Assembly (NCBI RefSeq): GCF_002688565.1
Contig: NZ_CP024011.1
Location: 2,232,001 to 2,296,000 of the forward strand
Reading direction: 5' to 3'
Length of the DNA: 64,000 nucleotides
Origin: Acinetobacter sp. LoGeW2-3
Lineage (GTDB): Bacteria > Pseudomonadota > Gammaproteobacteria > Pseudomonadales > Moraxellaceae
Part shown: positions 37,898-45,936 of the stretch, piece after piece
Layout: the number at the start of each line of letters is the position of its first letter
Numbering within the stretch: position 1 is the stretch's first letter
The notes under the pieces: model-generated
Databases searched by the model: none
What the model was told of the DNA's origin: nothing
The model's input: the letters and a program-made list of their open reading frames with translations, nothing else
Program-made: the position numbers and the translations under genes

Positions 37898-37909
37898 GGG
37901 ACTGAAACT

Positions 37910-38398
37910 GTGAAAAATGAAATTCAAGCACTAATCCATAAAGAAGCAGCTTTACTTGACCAGACTAAACTGGATGACTGGTTAGAGCTTTATGCTGAAG
38001 ATGGCAGCTACTGGATTCCAATGGATGAAAACTGTGATCCATTAAAAGATTCATCCATTATTTATGATGACATCGAACGTTTGAAAATGCGTGTTGAACA
38101 GATTATGCGTCAACACCGTGTTGCTCAAGATCCAGCATCACAAACACTTCGTATGATCAGCAATATTGATATTCAGGTTGTAGAAGGTGAAGAACAAGCA
38201 TCTGCAACATTCGCAATGTTGTTGATGGAAATGCGTTCAGGTGACTGGCGTCAACGTGGCTTGGGTAATATTAACCATTATCCAGCGCATTGCACGGCAA
38301 CTTTTACCAAAGTAAACGGTGAATGGAAGATCAAAGACAAAGTGATCAAACTGTTAAATCGTCATCAGCCAATTTTTGGTTTGTCTTTCCTTATGTAA
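37910..38398 (+). CDS. Rieske dioxygenase small (beta) subunit
   Basis: This 162-residue beta subunit starts with GTG at 37910, with AAGGG as ribosome site 9 bp upstream. It has N-terminal EAALLDQTKLDDWLELYAEDG, the IERLKMRVEQIM segment and a C-terminal sheet ending LLNRHQPIFGLSFLM. It belongs to the alpha subunit 12 bp upstream. Confidence 0.9.
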   Translation: MKNEIQALIHKEAALLDQTKLDDWLELYAEDGSYWIPMDENCDPLKDSSIIYDDIERLKMRVEQIMRQHRVAQDPASQTLRMISNIDIQVVEGEEQASATFAMLLMEMRSGDWRQRGLGNINHYPAHCTATFTKVNGEWKIKDKVIKLLNRHQPIFGLSFLM

Positions 38399-38406
38399 TT
38401 TCTATT

Positions 38407-38433
38407 GCTGGGCATTTTGCCCAGCATCTTTTT
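38407..38433 (+). terminator. Hairpin inside the Rieske operon
   Basis: GCTGGGC-ATTTT-GCCCAGC is followed by ATCTTTTTA, 8 bp after the beta-subunit stop. The dehydrogenase gene begins about 13 bp later. This would lower expression of the downstream dehydrogenase and reductase relative to the oxygenase. Confidence 0.7.
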
Positions 38434-38446
38434 ATAGAGAATTTTT

Positions 38447-39481
38447 ATGCTCGCGCTAAATAAAGTAGCTAGCGGAATGGGGAATATCACACTTCAACAT
38501 GTGGATGTGCGACAACCAAATCCTGGCGAAATGCTGATTAAGATCAAGGCAAGTGGTCTCTGTGGCACTGATATGAGTGTCTATAAAGGTGCAGGCACTT
38601 ATGCTCAGCGTATGAATTTTCCAACCACTTTAGGTCATGAAGCTGTTGGGGAAATTGTTGAATTAGGTGATCAAAACAGCGGCTTAAAAATTGGTGATTT
38701 GGTCAGTCTGGAAAGTCATATCCCATGTTGGGTATGTCCTGCATGTAAAGCGGGTGACACTCACATCTGCCCAAATACGCGTTATCCAGGGATCGATATT
38801 AACGGTACATTTGCTGAATATGCAACAGTTCCGACCTGTATTGCCTGGGTTAATCCACTTGATATTTCTATTGAACATGCAGCACTGCTTGAACCTTTAG
38901 GTATTGCGGTCAATGCCACGCTAGAAGGTAAAGGTGTCGCGGGTAAAACTGTAGTCGTTAATGGCTGTGGTCCGATCGGTTTAATGAATATTGCGGTCGC
39001 CAAACACTTTGGTGCATCTAAAGTCATAGCAGTAGACACCAATGACTATCGATTGCAAGTCGCTCAGGAAATGGGTGCGGACGAAGCAGTCAATCCTCTG
39101 AAATTTGATGCTGTAGCCACTGTAAAAGCTTTGACTCAGGGCTCGGGTGCTCAAGTGGTATTTGAATATACAGGCAGTGTGGAAGGAGCTAAAAATGCCT
39201 TTCAATTCCTTGCCATTGGTGCAGAGCTGAAATGGTGTGCGACACCAAATCAGGCTTTTGAATTCGATTTTGGCATCTGGCGTAAATCACGTCCGACCAT
39301 TTACAACATTCATGGCCGAAAAATCTGGAGTACGTGGCAAGTCGCGTCCCAATTGGTCTATGACAAAAAAATTAATCTGGATCCTGTGATTAGTCACCGT
39401 CTTGAACTCAATGATGCAGCACGTGCATTTGAGCTGGTGTTGGCAGGTGAAGCGATTAAACCTGTAATTATTTGTGAGTAA
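38447..39481 (+). CDS. Zinc-dependent medium-chain dehydrogenase (Tdh-like)
   Basis: A 344-residue zinc MDR protein. Catalytic zinc residues are in LCGTDMSVY and LGHEAVGE; the structural zinc has four cysteines in CWVCPACKAGDTHIC; the NAD motif is VVVNGCGPIGLMNIAVAK. Its closest general likeness is L-threonine 3-dehydrogenase. Placed between the oxygenase and reductase genes, it probably oxidises a cis-dihydrodiol or alcohol intermediate, a job normally done by an SDR enzyme. No such SDR exists in this operon. Confidence 0.85.
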   Translation: MLALNKVASGMGNITLQHVDVRQPNPGEMLIKIKASGLCGTDMSVYKGAGTYAQRMNFPTTLGHEAVGEIVELGDQNSGLKIGDLVSLESHIPCWVCPACKAGDTHICPNTRYPGIDINGTFAEYATVPTCIAWVNPLDISIEHAALLEPLGIAVNATLEGKGVAGKTVVVNGCGPIGLMNIAVAKHFGASKVIAVDTNDYRLQVAQEMGADEAVNPLKFDAVATVKALTQGSGAQVVFEYTGSVEGAKNAFQFLAIGAELKWCATPNQAFEFDFGIWRKSRPTIYNIHGRKIWSTWQVASQLVYDKKINLDPVISHRLELNDAARAFELVLAGEAIKPVIICE

Positions 39482-39490
39482 GGAGGATAT

Positions 39491-40450
39491 ATGGAACACA
39501 ATATCCTATTGAAAGTTGCAAGCATCAAGGATGTAGCACAAGACATTCGTGAGATTGAATTTGTTTCAGCTGATACAAATTTTGAATTACCAAAATTTGA
39601 AGCTGGTGCACATATTGAGATCAAACTAAAAGAAGATCTTTACCGTAGTTATTCATTAGCGAATGATTGCAGTGAAGCACATCGTTATGTGGTTGCAGTA
39701 CATCGTTCTCCTGTAAGTAAAGGTGGTTCATCTTATATTCACCAATCGCTAAAAGAAGGCGATCTGATATTTTCAACTGCTCCACGTAATAATTTTCCCC
39801 TAGATGAAAGCACAGAGAATTATGTCCTGATTGCCGGTGGTATTGGTATTACTCCAATTTTGGCCATGGCTTATCGTTTAAATGCTTTAGGTAAAGCTTG
39901 GACTGTACATTACTGTGCACGTACACGTCAGCATGCAGCATATCAAGATCAACTTACTGAATTATCTGAAAAATCTGGAAATAAAGTACAGTACTACTTT
40001 GACCATGAAGCAGATGGTCAAAGCTTAAACTTGGCTGAATTGGCACGAAGTACGGCGGCTGAATCACATTTTTATTGTTGTGGTCCGAAAGGCATGTTGA
40101 ATGCATTTGAGGCAGCAACTGAACATCGTAAAGATACTGCACATTTAGAGTACTTCTCTGCAAAAGAAGAAGCTGCTCTAGATGGTGGTTATGAAATCGA
40201 ATTAGCGAAATCTAATTTGATTTTAAAAGTGCCTGCTGGAAAGTCTATTTTGGATGTGGTGTTTGAAGCGGGTGTGTCAGTTCCATCTTCATGTCGTGAA
40301 GGTATCTGCGGTAGCTGTGAAACCACAATTATTAGTGGTGAAGCAGACCATCGCGATGCACTTTTATCAGATGAAGAAAAAGTAAGCAATCAGACCATGA
40401 TGATCTGTTGTTCAGGTGCAAAATCTAAGAAATTAGTACTTGACCTTTAA
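39491..40450 (+). CDS. PDR-type oxygenase reductase with C-terminal 2Fe-2S domain
   Basis: This 319-residue reductase has an FMN barrel (LYRSYSLANDCSEA), an NAD domain (LIAGGIGITPILAMAYRL, YCCGPKGMLNAF) and a C-terminal plant-type ferredoxin (CREGICGSCETT, distal MMICCSG). It transfers electrons from NADH to the Rieske oxygenase at 36635. It has the same layout as IacF, so the two systems have parallel two-component electron chains. AAGGAGGATAT gives a strong ribosome site. Confidence 0.92.
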   Translation: MEHNILLKVASIKDVAQDIREIEFVSADTNFELPKFEAGAHIEIKLKEDLYRSYSLANDCSEAHRYVVAVHRSPVSKGGSSYIHQSLKEGDLIFSTAPRNNFPLDESTENYVLIAGGIGITPILAMAYRLNALGKAWTVHYCARTRQHAAYQDQLTELSEKSGNKVQYYFDHEADGQSLNLAELARSTAAESHFYCCGPKGMLNAFEAATEHRKDTAHLEYFSAKEEAALDGGYEIELAKSNLILKVPAGKSILDVVFEAGVSVPSSCREGICGSCETTIISGEADHRDALLSDEEKVSNQTMMICCSGAKSKKLVLDL

Positions 40451-40459
40451 ACACTTCAA

Positions 40460-41269
40460 ATGGATTTGACTATGTCTTCAAGTGATCAAGAAAGTCCGTA
40501 TAAAACCTGTCAAACCTTACAACGAGGTTTACAGCTAATCCAGTGCTTTAACAATATGACCAATACGGCGAGCCGTGTTTCAGAACTGAGTAAAGATACT
40601 GGGTTACACCGTACAACTGTCAAGCGATTACTAGAGACATTAAGAGAAAGTGGTTTCGTTAAATACGATTCAATTACAGGGTTATATAGCTTGACCTATC
40701 AGGTTAAAAGCTTGAGCTGTGGTTATCGGGATACGGTGGAAGTGGTTGAAATAGCATGGCCAATCATGAAGGAGGTTTCTAAACAGATTGTTTGGCCGTG
40801 TTCAATATTAACCTTTGATAAAGATGAAATGGTGGCGCGTAACAGTACACGTCCATATAGCCGTTTATCTTTTCACTCTGCGATTCCTGGTCGTCGCATG
40901 CCTGTGCTAAAAACAGCTGCAGGTCGTGCATTTTTATCATTTGTATCCCAACAGGAGCGGGAGCTAATTCTACAACTGTTGCAAGATAAAAATGATGAGT
41001 ACTCAAGTTATGCTAAAGACCCTGAATATATCAAGAAAGTAATTAATGAAACTCGAACAAGAGGGTATGGGATTAATAGTGGGGATTGGGAAGATGAGCC
41101 GAAATTTGGTGCCATAGCTTTCCCGATTATTAAAAACCATGAAGTGATTGCCTGTTTGAATTGTGTCTATCTTCTGAGTGCTGTTAAGAAATTGAAAAAT
41201 TTCCAGACGTTGGTAGATACAATGAAAGCAGGTAAAAACCAGATAGAACAGTTGATTAATTCAGAGTAA
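40460..41269 (+). CDS. IclR-family regulator of the Rieske/mhp system
   Basis: A 269-residue IclR protein: N-terminal winged helix (QTLQRGLQLIQCFNNM, SRVSELSKDTGLHRTTVKRLLETL) and C-terminal effector domain (about 95-265, with AAGRAFLSF and INSGDWEDEPKFGAIAFPI). MhpR, the regulator of E. coli mhp genes, is also IclR-type and activates with phenylpropionate-type acids. It sits 10 bp after the reductase. The twin TGGTGCAC-N3-GTGCAC sites are the likely binding sites. Start at ATG 40460 or 40472. Confidence 0.88.
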   Translation: MDLTMSSSDQESPYKTCQTLQRGLQLIQCFNNMTNTASRVSELSKDTGLHRTTVKRLLETLRESGFVKYDSITGLYSLTYQVKSLSCGYRDTVEVVEIAWPIMKEVSKQIVWPCSILTFDKDEMVARNSTRPYSRLSFHSAIPGRRMPVLKTAAGRAFLSFVSQQERELILQLLQDKNDEYSSYAKDPEYIKKVINETRTRGYGINSGDWEDEPKFGAIAFPIIKNHEVIACLNCVYLLSAVKKLKNFQTLVDTMKAGKNQIEQLINSE

Positions 41270-41295
41270 CTGTTCTGTGCAAAGGATTTTGCCAA

Positions 41296-42639
41296 ATGGA
41301 AAACAATCAAATGATAGATTCGAGGGCTTTGGATAAAAAAGTGGCATTAAGGTCGATGCCACTTATTATCCTATGTGCAATTTTTGCAAATTTAGACCGA
41401 ATGAACGTCGGTTTCGCAAAACTGCAAATGACATCAGATTTAGGATTCAGTGAAACCATGTTTGGTTTCGGTGCTGGTCTGTTCTTTATTGCTTATGCAG
41501 CATTTGGTCTGCCGAGTAATATAGCTTTAGACAAATTTGGCGCAAAGCGTTGGATTTGTACCATTATGATTATTTGGGGTGCTTTGACTGCCATTATGTA
41601 TATGGTCCAAACACCTGAACAGTTCTATGCAGTCCGTTTTCTTTTAGGTGCGGCAGAGGCTGGTTTCTTCCCAGGTATCGTTCTATATATTTCACGTTGG
41701 TTCCCTAAGCGTCGCCGTGCAACCATGACAGCCTGGTATACGATTGCTATTCCAATTGCAGGTATTATTGGTGGACCGATTTCAGGCCTCATTATTGATA
41801 GTATGGACATGACCAATGGCTTACGTGGTTGGCAATGGATGTTCATCCTGGAAGGTGTACCTGTAATCTTCCTTGCTTTAATTGTATTAAAGTATCTTCC
41901 AAACACAGTTCAAGATTCTCACTGGTTAACACCTGCTGAGAAACAATACATCTTGAGTGAACTGCAATCAGAAGAAAAAGCCAAAGTTGAATCGATCACT
42001 TCATTCTCAGCAATTTTCTTCAACAAGTATATTTGGATTCTAGTGCTGATTTACTTCTCACTACGTCTAAGCTTAAATACATTGCAACTATGGACACCGA
42101 CGTTTATTCACGGTGCGGGTATCTCAAGCAACTTCTCTGTAGGCTTGTTAAGTGCTTTACCGTATATCGTAGGCGTAGCATTCATGTTCTACATCGGTAA
42201 ATCCTCAGATACAAAAGGTGAGCGTCGTTGGCACTTATTCATTCCAATGATGTTGACTGCTATTGGATTGTGTCTTGCAGGTGCGATGTCAACAAATGTT
42301 GTATTTGTTGTGATTGGCTTAATGTTAGCTGGTATGGGTTCCACAGCTGCATTACCACTATATTGGCAGTTCCCTCAATCCTTCTTGTCAACAGCAACGT
42401 TGGCTGCAGGTTTAGGTATTATCAGCTCGTTTGGTAGTGTTGCATCATTCGGTGCACCATATATGATTGGTTGGATGCGTGACCATATTGCCGATCCTGG
42501 TATGGCACTGTATGTAATTTCATTTGTCATTGTATTAGGTTCATTAACTATCTTTACGATTCCTGCTAAATCAGTAAATCAAAGAGATGCGAAAAAAACA
42601 GCTGATGAAGCAGTATCTGGTGCTGAATCTAAAGCTTAA
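41296..42639 (+). CDS. MFS transporter, anion:cation symporter (ACS) family
   Basis: A 447-residue protein with about 12 membrane segments. The opening LDRMNVGFAKLQMTSDLGFSE and FFIAYAAFGLPSNIALDKFGAKRW are typical of the ACS family, which imports organic anions including aromatic acids. FPKRRRATMTAWY is the conserved loop motif. Located in the Rieske/mhp block, it is the likely inner-membrane importer for the acid degraded there. Confidence 0.88.
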   Translation: MENNQMIDSRALDKKVALRSMPLIILCAIFANLDRMNVGFAKLQMTSDLGFSETMFGFGAGLFFIAYAAFGLPSNIALDKFGAKRWICTIMIIWGALTAIMYMVQTPEQFYAVRFLLGAAEAGFFPGIVLYISRWFPKRRRATMTAWYTIAIPIAGIIGGPISGLIIDSMDMTNGLRGWQWMFILEGVPVIFLALIVLKYLPNTVQDSHWLTPAEKQYILSELQSEEKAKVESITSFSAIFFNKYIWILVLIYFSLRLSLNTLQLWTPTFIHGAGISSNFSVGLLSALPYIVGVAFMFYIGKSSDTKGERRWHLFIPMMLTAIGLCLAGAMSTNVVFVVIGLMLAGMGSTAALPLYWQFPQSFLSTATLAAGLGIISSFGSVASFGAPYMIGWMRDHIADPGMALYVISFVIVLGSLTIFTIPAKSVNQRDAKKTADEAVSGAESKA

Positions 42640-42665
42640 GAATCAAATGCTGTATGCATAATACA

Positions 42666-42696
42666 AATGCCCAATGTGAATTCATTGGGCATTTTT
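42666..42696 (+). terminator. Terminator after the ACS transporter
   Basis: AATGCCCAATG/CATTGGGCATT with a TGAATT loop is followed by TTTAATT. It separates the two MFS genes. Confidence 0.85.
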
Positions 42697-42709
42697 AATT
42701 GAGACGGTC

Positions 42710-43879
42710 ATGACAAATTTAAGAAAACAACCACTTTCTAATTACCTGGTTCTGATGATGGCGATTGCCTGTGGACTCTGTACGGGAAGCAATTATTACA
42801 ATCAACCTTTGTTAAGTTCCATCGCTCATGATTTTGATGTGACTATGACAGTGGCAGCATATTCTAGTGTTATTGCACAGACTATGTTTACTATAGGTTT
42901 AGTATTACTTGTACCATTAGGTGACTATTTCGAAACTAAAAAAACAATTACTGGGTTTATGGCTATAGCAGCCCTTGGCCAATTAATTTGTTACCTATCA
43001 TGGGATATACAGGTATTTTTCATTGGTACAGCTATCAGTAGTTTATTTGTGGTCGCAGCACAGATTCTGATCCCGTTTTCTACGATTCTTGCCTTACCTC
43101 AGCAATCCGCCAAAGTGGTAGGTACGCTTATGAGCGGTTTAATGATGGGGATTTTGCTGGCAAGAACTGCAGCGGGTTTTATTTCATCAATTGGGGAGTG
43201 GCATTATGTGTATTTGATCAGTGGTGTCTTGTTGCTTATCTTTGCCATGATTTTACAATTGAAATTACCATCACATTTTCCAAAAAAGATTCAATACTTT
43301 TCTATCTTTCATTCGATGTATGTGCTGATTAAAACTAAACCTTTACTACGTCAGCGTTCAATTCTAGGTTTTTTATGTTTTGGCACAGTGAGTACAGTAT
43401 TCACTACGATGGCATTATTATTATCAGAGCAACCATATGAGTACAGTGATTTTCAGATTGGTTTAGTAGGGCTGGTGGGAATTGCAGGAATCATCATTGG
43501 ACCCTCTATTGGGAAGTTTTTCCAGAAGGGCAAAGAACAACAGCTCACTCATTATTCATTAATTTTATTAATTTTGAGTTGGTGTGTTTTATATTTTGCC
43601 CAGGTTAATCTGCTTATTTATGTGATCGGGCTGATCATGATATATATAGCCTTAACTGTATTGCACATTACTAATCAGAACGTGGTATATGGAATTGATC
43701 CAAATTCAAAATCACGTCTGAATGCCATTTATATGGGTTTGTACTTCAGCGGGGCTGCTATTGGCTCAGTAATTGCAATCTATCTATGGAATCATTTTGG
43801 CTGGGTAGGGTGCTGTTCGTATGGAATGATCTGTGCTATCGCATGCTATGTAATTAATAAAATAGCTGAAAACAAATAA
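42710..43879 (+). CDS. MFS transporter, drug:H+ antiporter-like
   Basis: A 389-residue protein with about 12 membrane segments, starting MTNLRKQPLSNYLVLMMAIACG and containing SNYYNQPLLSSIAHDF and the motif-A-like PLGDYFETKKTI. It resembles the sugar-efflux/DHA1-like group, which exports small molecules. It follows the terminator at 42666 but is too close to have a large promoter of its own. Role in aromatic-compound efflux or tolerance is inferred only. Confidence 0.8.
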   Translation: MTNLRKQPLSNYLVLMMAIACGLCTGSNYYNQPLLSSIAHDFDVTMTVAAYSSVIAQTMFTIGLVLLVPLGDYFETKKTITGFMAIAALGQLICYLSWDIQVFFIGTAISSLFVVAAQILIPFSTILALPQQSAKVVGTLMSGLMMGILLARTAAGFISSIGEWHYVYLISGVLLLIFAMILQLKLPSHFPKKIQYFSIFHSMYVLIKTKPLLRQRSILGFLCFGTVSTVFTTMALLLSEQPYEYSDFQIGLVGLVGIAGIIIGPSIGKFFQKGKEQQLTHYSLILLILSWCVLYFAQVNLLIYVIGLIMIYIALTVLHITNQNVVYGIDPNSKSRLNAIYMGLYFSGAAIGSVIAIYLWNHFGWVGCCSYGMICAIACYVINKIAENK

Positions 43880-44081
43880 TATGTATATTTCTTAAAGGCG
43901 ACTTATGAAAGTGAAGCTTAAATCTAGGTCTAAGTCTAGGTTTAAGCAGAATTATTAAATCTATTTTTAAAAATCTAATTTATTCTTATTTAAAATATTT
44001 ATTTCGAAATAATTTCCAGTTCTTTCTGTGTCTTTATCATATTGAAATTTTGCTTTTCCCATTAGCCAGAAATAATTCATC

Positions 44082-44123
44082 AAATCATCAATTTTTTTTA
44101 AATTTTTTGAAATCATCAATTTT
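44082..44123 (+). promoter_or_regulatory. Tandem upstream activator sites for a V4R/sigma-54 activator
   Basis: AAATCATCAATTTT is repeated at 44082-44095 and 44110-44123, 28 bp apart. The nearer copy ends 49 bp before the -24 element. The half-site ATCATCAA resembles the sequence of the sites before the phenol hydroxylase operon (50658-50697). Confidence 0.6.
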
Positions 44124-44172
44124 AATTAGATAATTTTATTTAAATATGTTTTAAAAACAAATACTTATTTGT

Positions 44173-44187
44173 TGGCACACTCCTTGC
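44173..44187 (+). promoter_or_regulatory. Sigma-54 promoter of the monooxygenase operon
   Basis: TGGCAC-ACTCC-TTGC matches the -24/-12 consensus exactly, 67 bp before the start codon at 44255. With the two V4R activators nearby it predicts activator-dependent expression. Confidence 0.88.
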
Positions 44188-44254
44188 GAAGTACCTAAAA
44201 GCTTAGATAGGAAATTTAAGCAAAAGGATAATTCGAGAACATTGGAGAAGTTTC

Positions 44255-45916
44255 ATGGACAATTTAAATATTTTAATGAAAGGTGTTGATACATTAGTAA
44301 CGGTAGTTGGCGCAGGATTCACTGGACTATATTCATTATATAAACTGCGTGATCAGATGAAAGTGCCTGTTAGAGTTTTTGAAAGTGCTCCGGATGTTGG
44401 TGGAACATGGTACTGGAATAATTATCCTGGCGCACGCTGTGATATCGAGAGTGTGCATTACTCTTATTCATTTGATCAACAGTTACAGCAGGAATGGACC
44501 TGGAGTGAGAAATTTGCGGCCCAGCCAGAAATTCTAAAATATCTCAACCATGTTGCAGACCGTTTTGATCTTAGAAAAGATATTACTTTTAACACTAAAG
44601 TAAATTCTGTAGTGTGGAACGAGCAGGAAAAATACTGGCTGGTTACTACCAATCAAGGCGAAGCCATTAAATCCCGCTTTTTTATTTCCGGTGTAGGTAC
44701 ATTATCAGTACCTAAAAAACCAGAGTTCCCAGGTGTAGAAAACTTCAAAGGTCCTACCTTGATTACAGGCAACTGGCCTAAAGAACCAATCAGCTTAAAA
44801 GGTAAGCGTGTAGGTGTAATTGGAACTGGATCTACAGGTATCCAGCTGATTACAGAAATTGCCAAAGAAGTAGGTGAGTTATATGTTTTCCAGCGTACAC
44901 CTAACTATTCAACCCCTTTGGGCAACGGACTGAATCAGCCAGCAGAAGACCAGGCCAATAAGAAACAGTATTCCCTGATTCGTTCTAACTCGCGTAATCA
45001 TTTTCTAGGCGTCCCTTATAACGAAGTTCAGCCGTCTGCCTTGGCTGTACCGGAAGAAGAGCGTCTAAAAGTCTATGAAGATCGCTATCGCCGTGGAGGA
45101 TTCCGACTCTTTATCGACAGTTATCAGGATATTCTGTTTGACCCAAAAGCCAATGAGACTGTGTCAGAATTTATCCGCCAGAAAATTCACCAGCGTGTGA
45201 AAAAAGCAGAAGTGGCTGATCTACTTGCTCCGAAAGACTATTGTTACGGTACAAAACGTCCACCGATGGAAAGCGGCTATTATGAGGTTTATAACCAAGA
45301 CAATGCCCATTTAGTTGATGTGAAAAAAACACCAATTACCCGAATTGAAGAAAATGGTGTGGTAGTAGGCGATAAGCTTTATGAAGTGGATGTCCTGATT
45401 TTAGCGACCGGCTTTGATGCCATGACTGGGCCACTGTTCGCCTTAGGTCTGCAAGGCAAAAATCAAGAAAAGCTAACAGATAAATGGAAAGACGGGCCGC
45501 GTACCTATCTAGGCCATACGGTTAACGGCTTCCCGAATCTGTTCTTGGTGACGGGTCCACAAAGTCCTTCCGTGCTGTATAACATGCCGCTTGCGATAGA
45601 AGACCATGTCGATCTGGCTACAGGCATTATTAAGCACATGCTGGACCAACAGCTGCTGGAGGTAGATGCTGAGGCTCAAGCGGAAGAAGAGTGGGTCAAC
45701 CATGCCAATGAGCTGGCGCAAGCGAGTCTGCTACCAAATACTGATTCCTGGTATATGGGGGCTAACATACCGGGCAAACCGCGCCGTTGTTTAGTCTATT
45801 TAGGCGGTGCTCCAAAGTATCGTGAGATCTGCGATGAGGTGGTTTCAGCAAATTATAAAGGATTTAAATTTGTTACCGCCGATACTCAGCGCACTTCACT
45901 TCAACAAGTATCTTAA
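44255..45916 (+). CDS. Baeyer-Villiger-type flavin monooxygenase
   Basis: A 553-residue class B flavoprotein monooxygenase. It has the FAD motif VVGAGFTG (about 17-24), the BVMO block VGGTWYWNNYPGARCD and the NADPH motif VIGTGSTG (about 188-195). The BVMO fingerprint FxGxxxHxxxWP is at 164-175 but reads FKGPTLITGNWP, with Ile170 where His is expected. Members insert oxygen next to a carbonyl, making esters or lactones. The gene after it is an esterase. Expression is sigma-54 dependent by promoter. The likely substrate is a ketone. Confidence 0.85.
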   Translation: MDNLNILMKGVDTLVTVVGAGFTGLYSLYKLRDQMKVPVRVFESAPDVGGTWYWNNYPGARCDIESVHYSYSFDQQLQQEWTWSEKFAAQPEILKYLNHVADRFDLRKDITFNTKVNSVVWNEQEKYWLVTTNQGEAIKSRFFISGVGTLSVPKKPEFPGVENFKGPTLITGNWPKEPISLKGKRVGVIGTGSTGIQLITEIAKEVGELYVFQRTPNYSTPLGNGLNQPAEDQANKKQYSLIRSNSRNHFLGVPYNEVQPSALAVPEEERLKVYEDRYRRGGFRLFIDSYQDILFDPKANETVSEFIRQKIHQRVKKAEVADLLAPKDYCYGTKRPPMESGYYEVYNQDNAHLVDVKKTPITRIEENGVVVGDKLYEVDVLILATGFDAMTGPLFALGLQGKNQEKLTDKWKDGPRTYLGHTVNGFPNLFLVTGPQSPSVLYNMPLAIEDHVDLATGIIKHMLDQQLLEVDAEAQAEEEWVNHANELAQASLLPNTDSWYMGANIPGKPRRCLVYLGGAPKYREICDEVVSANYKGFKFVTADTQRTSLQQVS

Positions 45917-45936
45917 TTTGCAGGGAGCAAAAAGTT

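Larger units (their letters stand above)
43880..44254. other. Intergenic regulatory region before the monooxygenase operon
   Basis: This region holds a 14-bp direct repeat (44082-44095 and 44110-44123) and a sigma-54 promoter (44173-44187). At 43905-43958 a 17-codon basic reading frame (MKVKLKSRSKSRFKQNY) contains a tandem 12-bp repeat, TCTAGGTCTAAG/TCTAGGTTTAAG. I do not claim it as a gene. Confidence 0.6.

Noticed and set aside
36635..40450. Carnitine monooxygenase (CntAB-like) as an identity for the second Rieske system
   Set aside because: CntA works without a beta subunit and is shorter; here a clear beta subunit and meta-cleavage genes are present.
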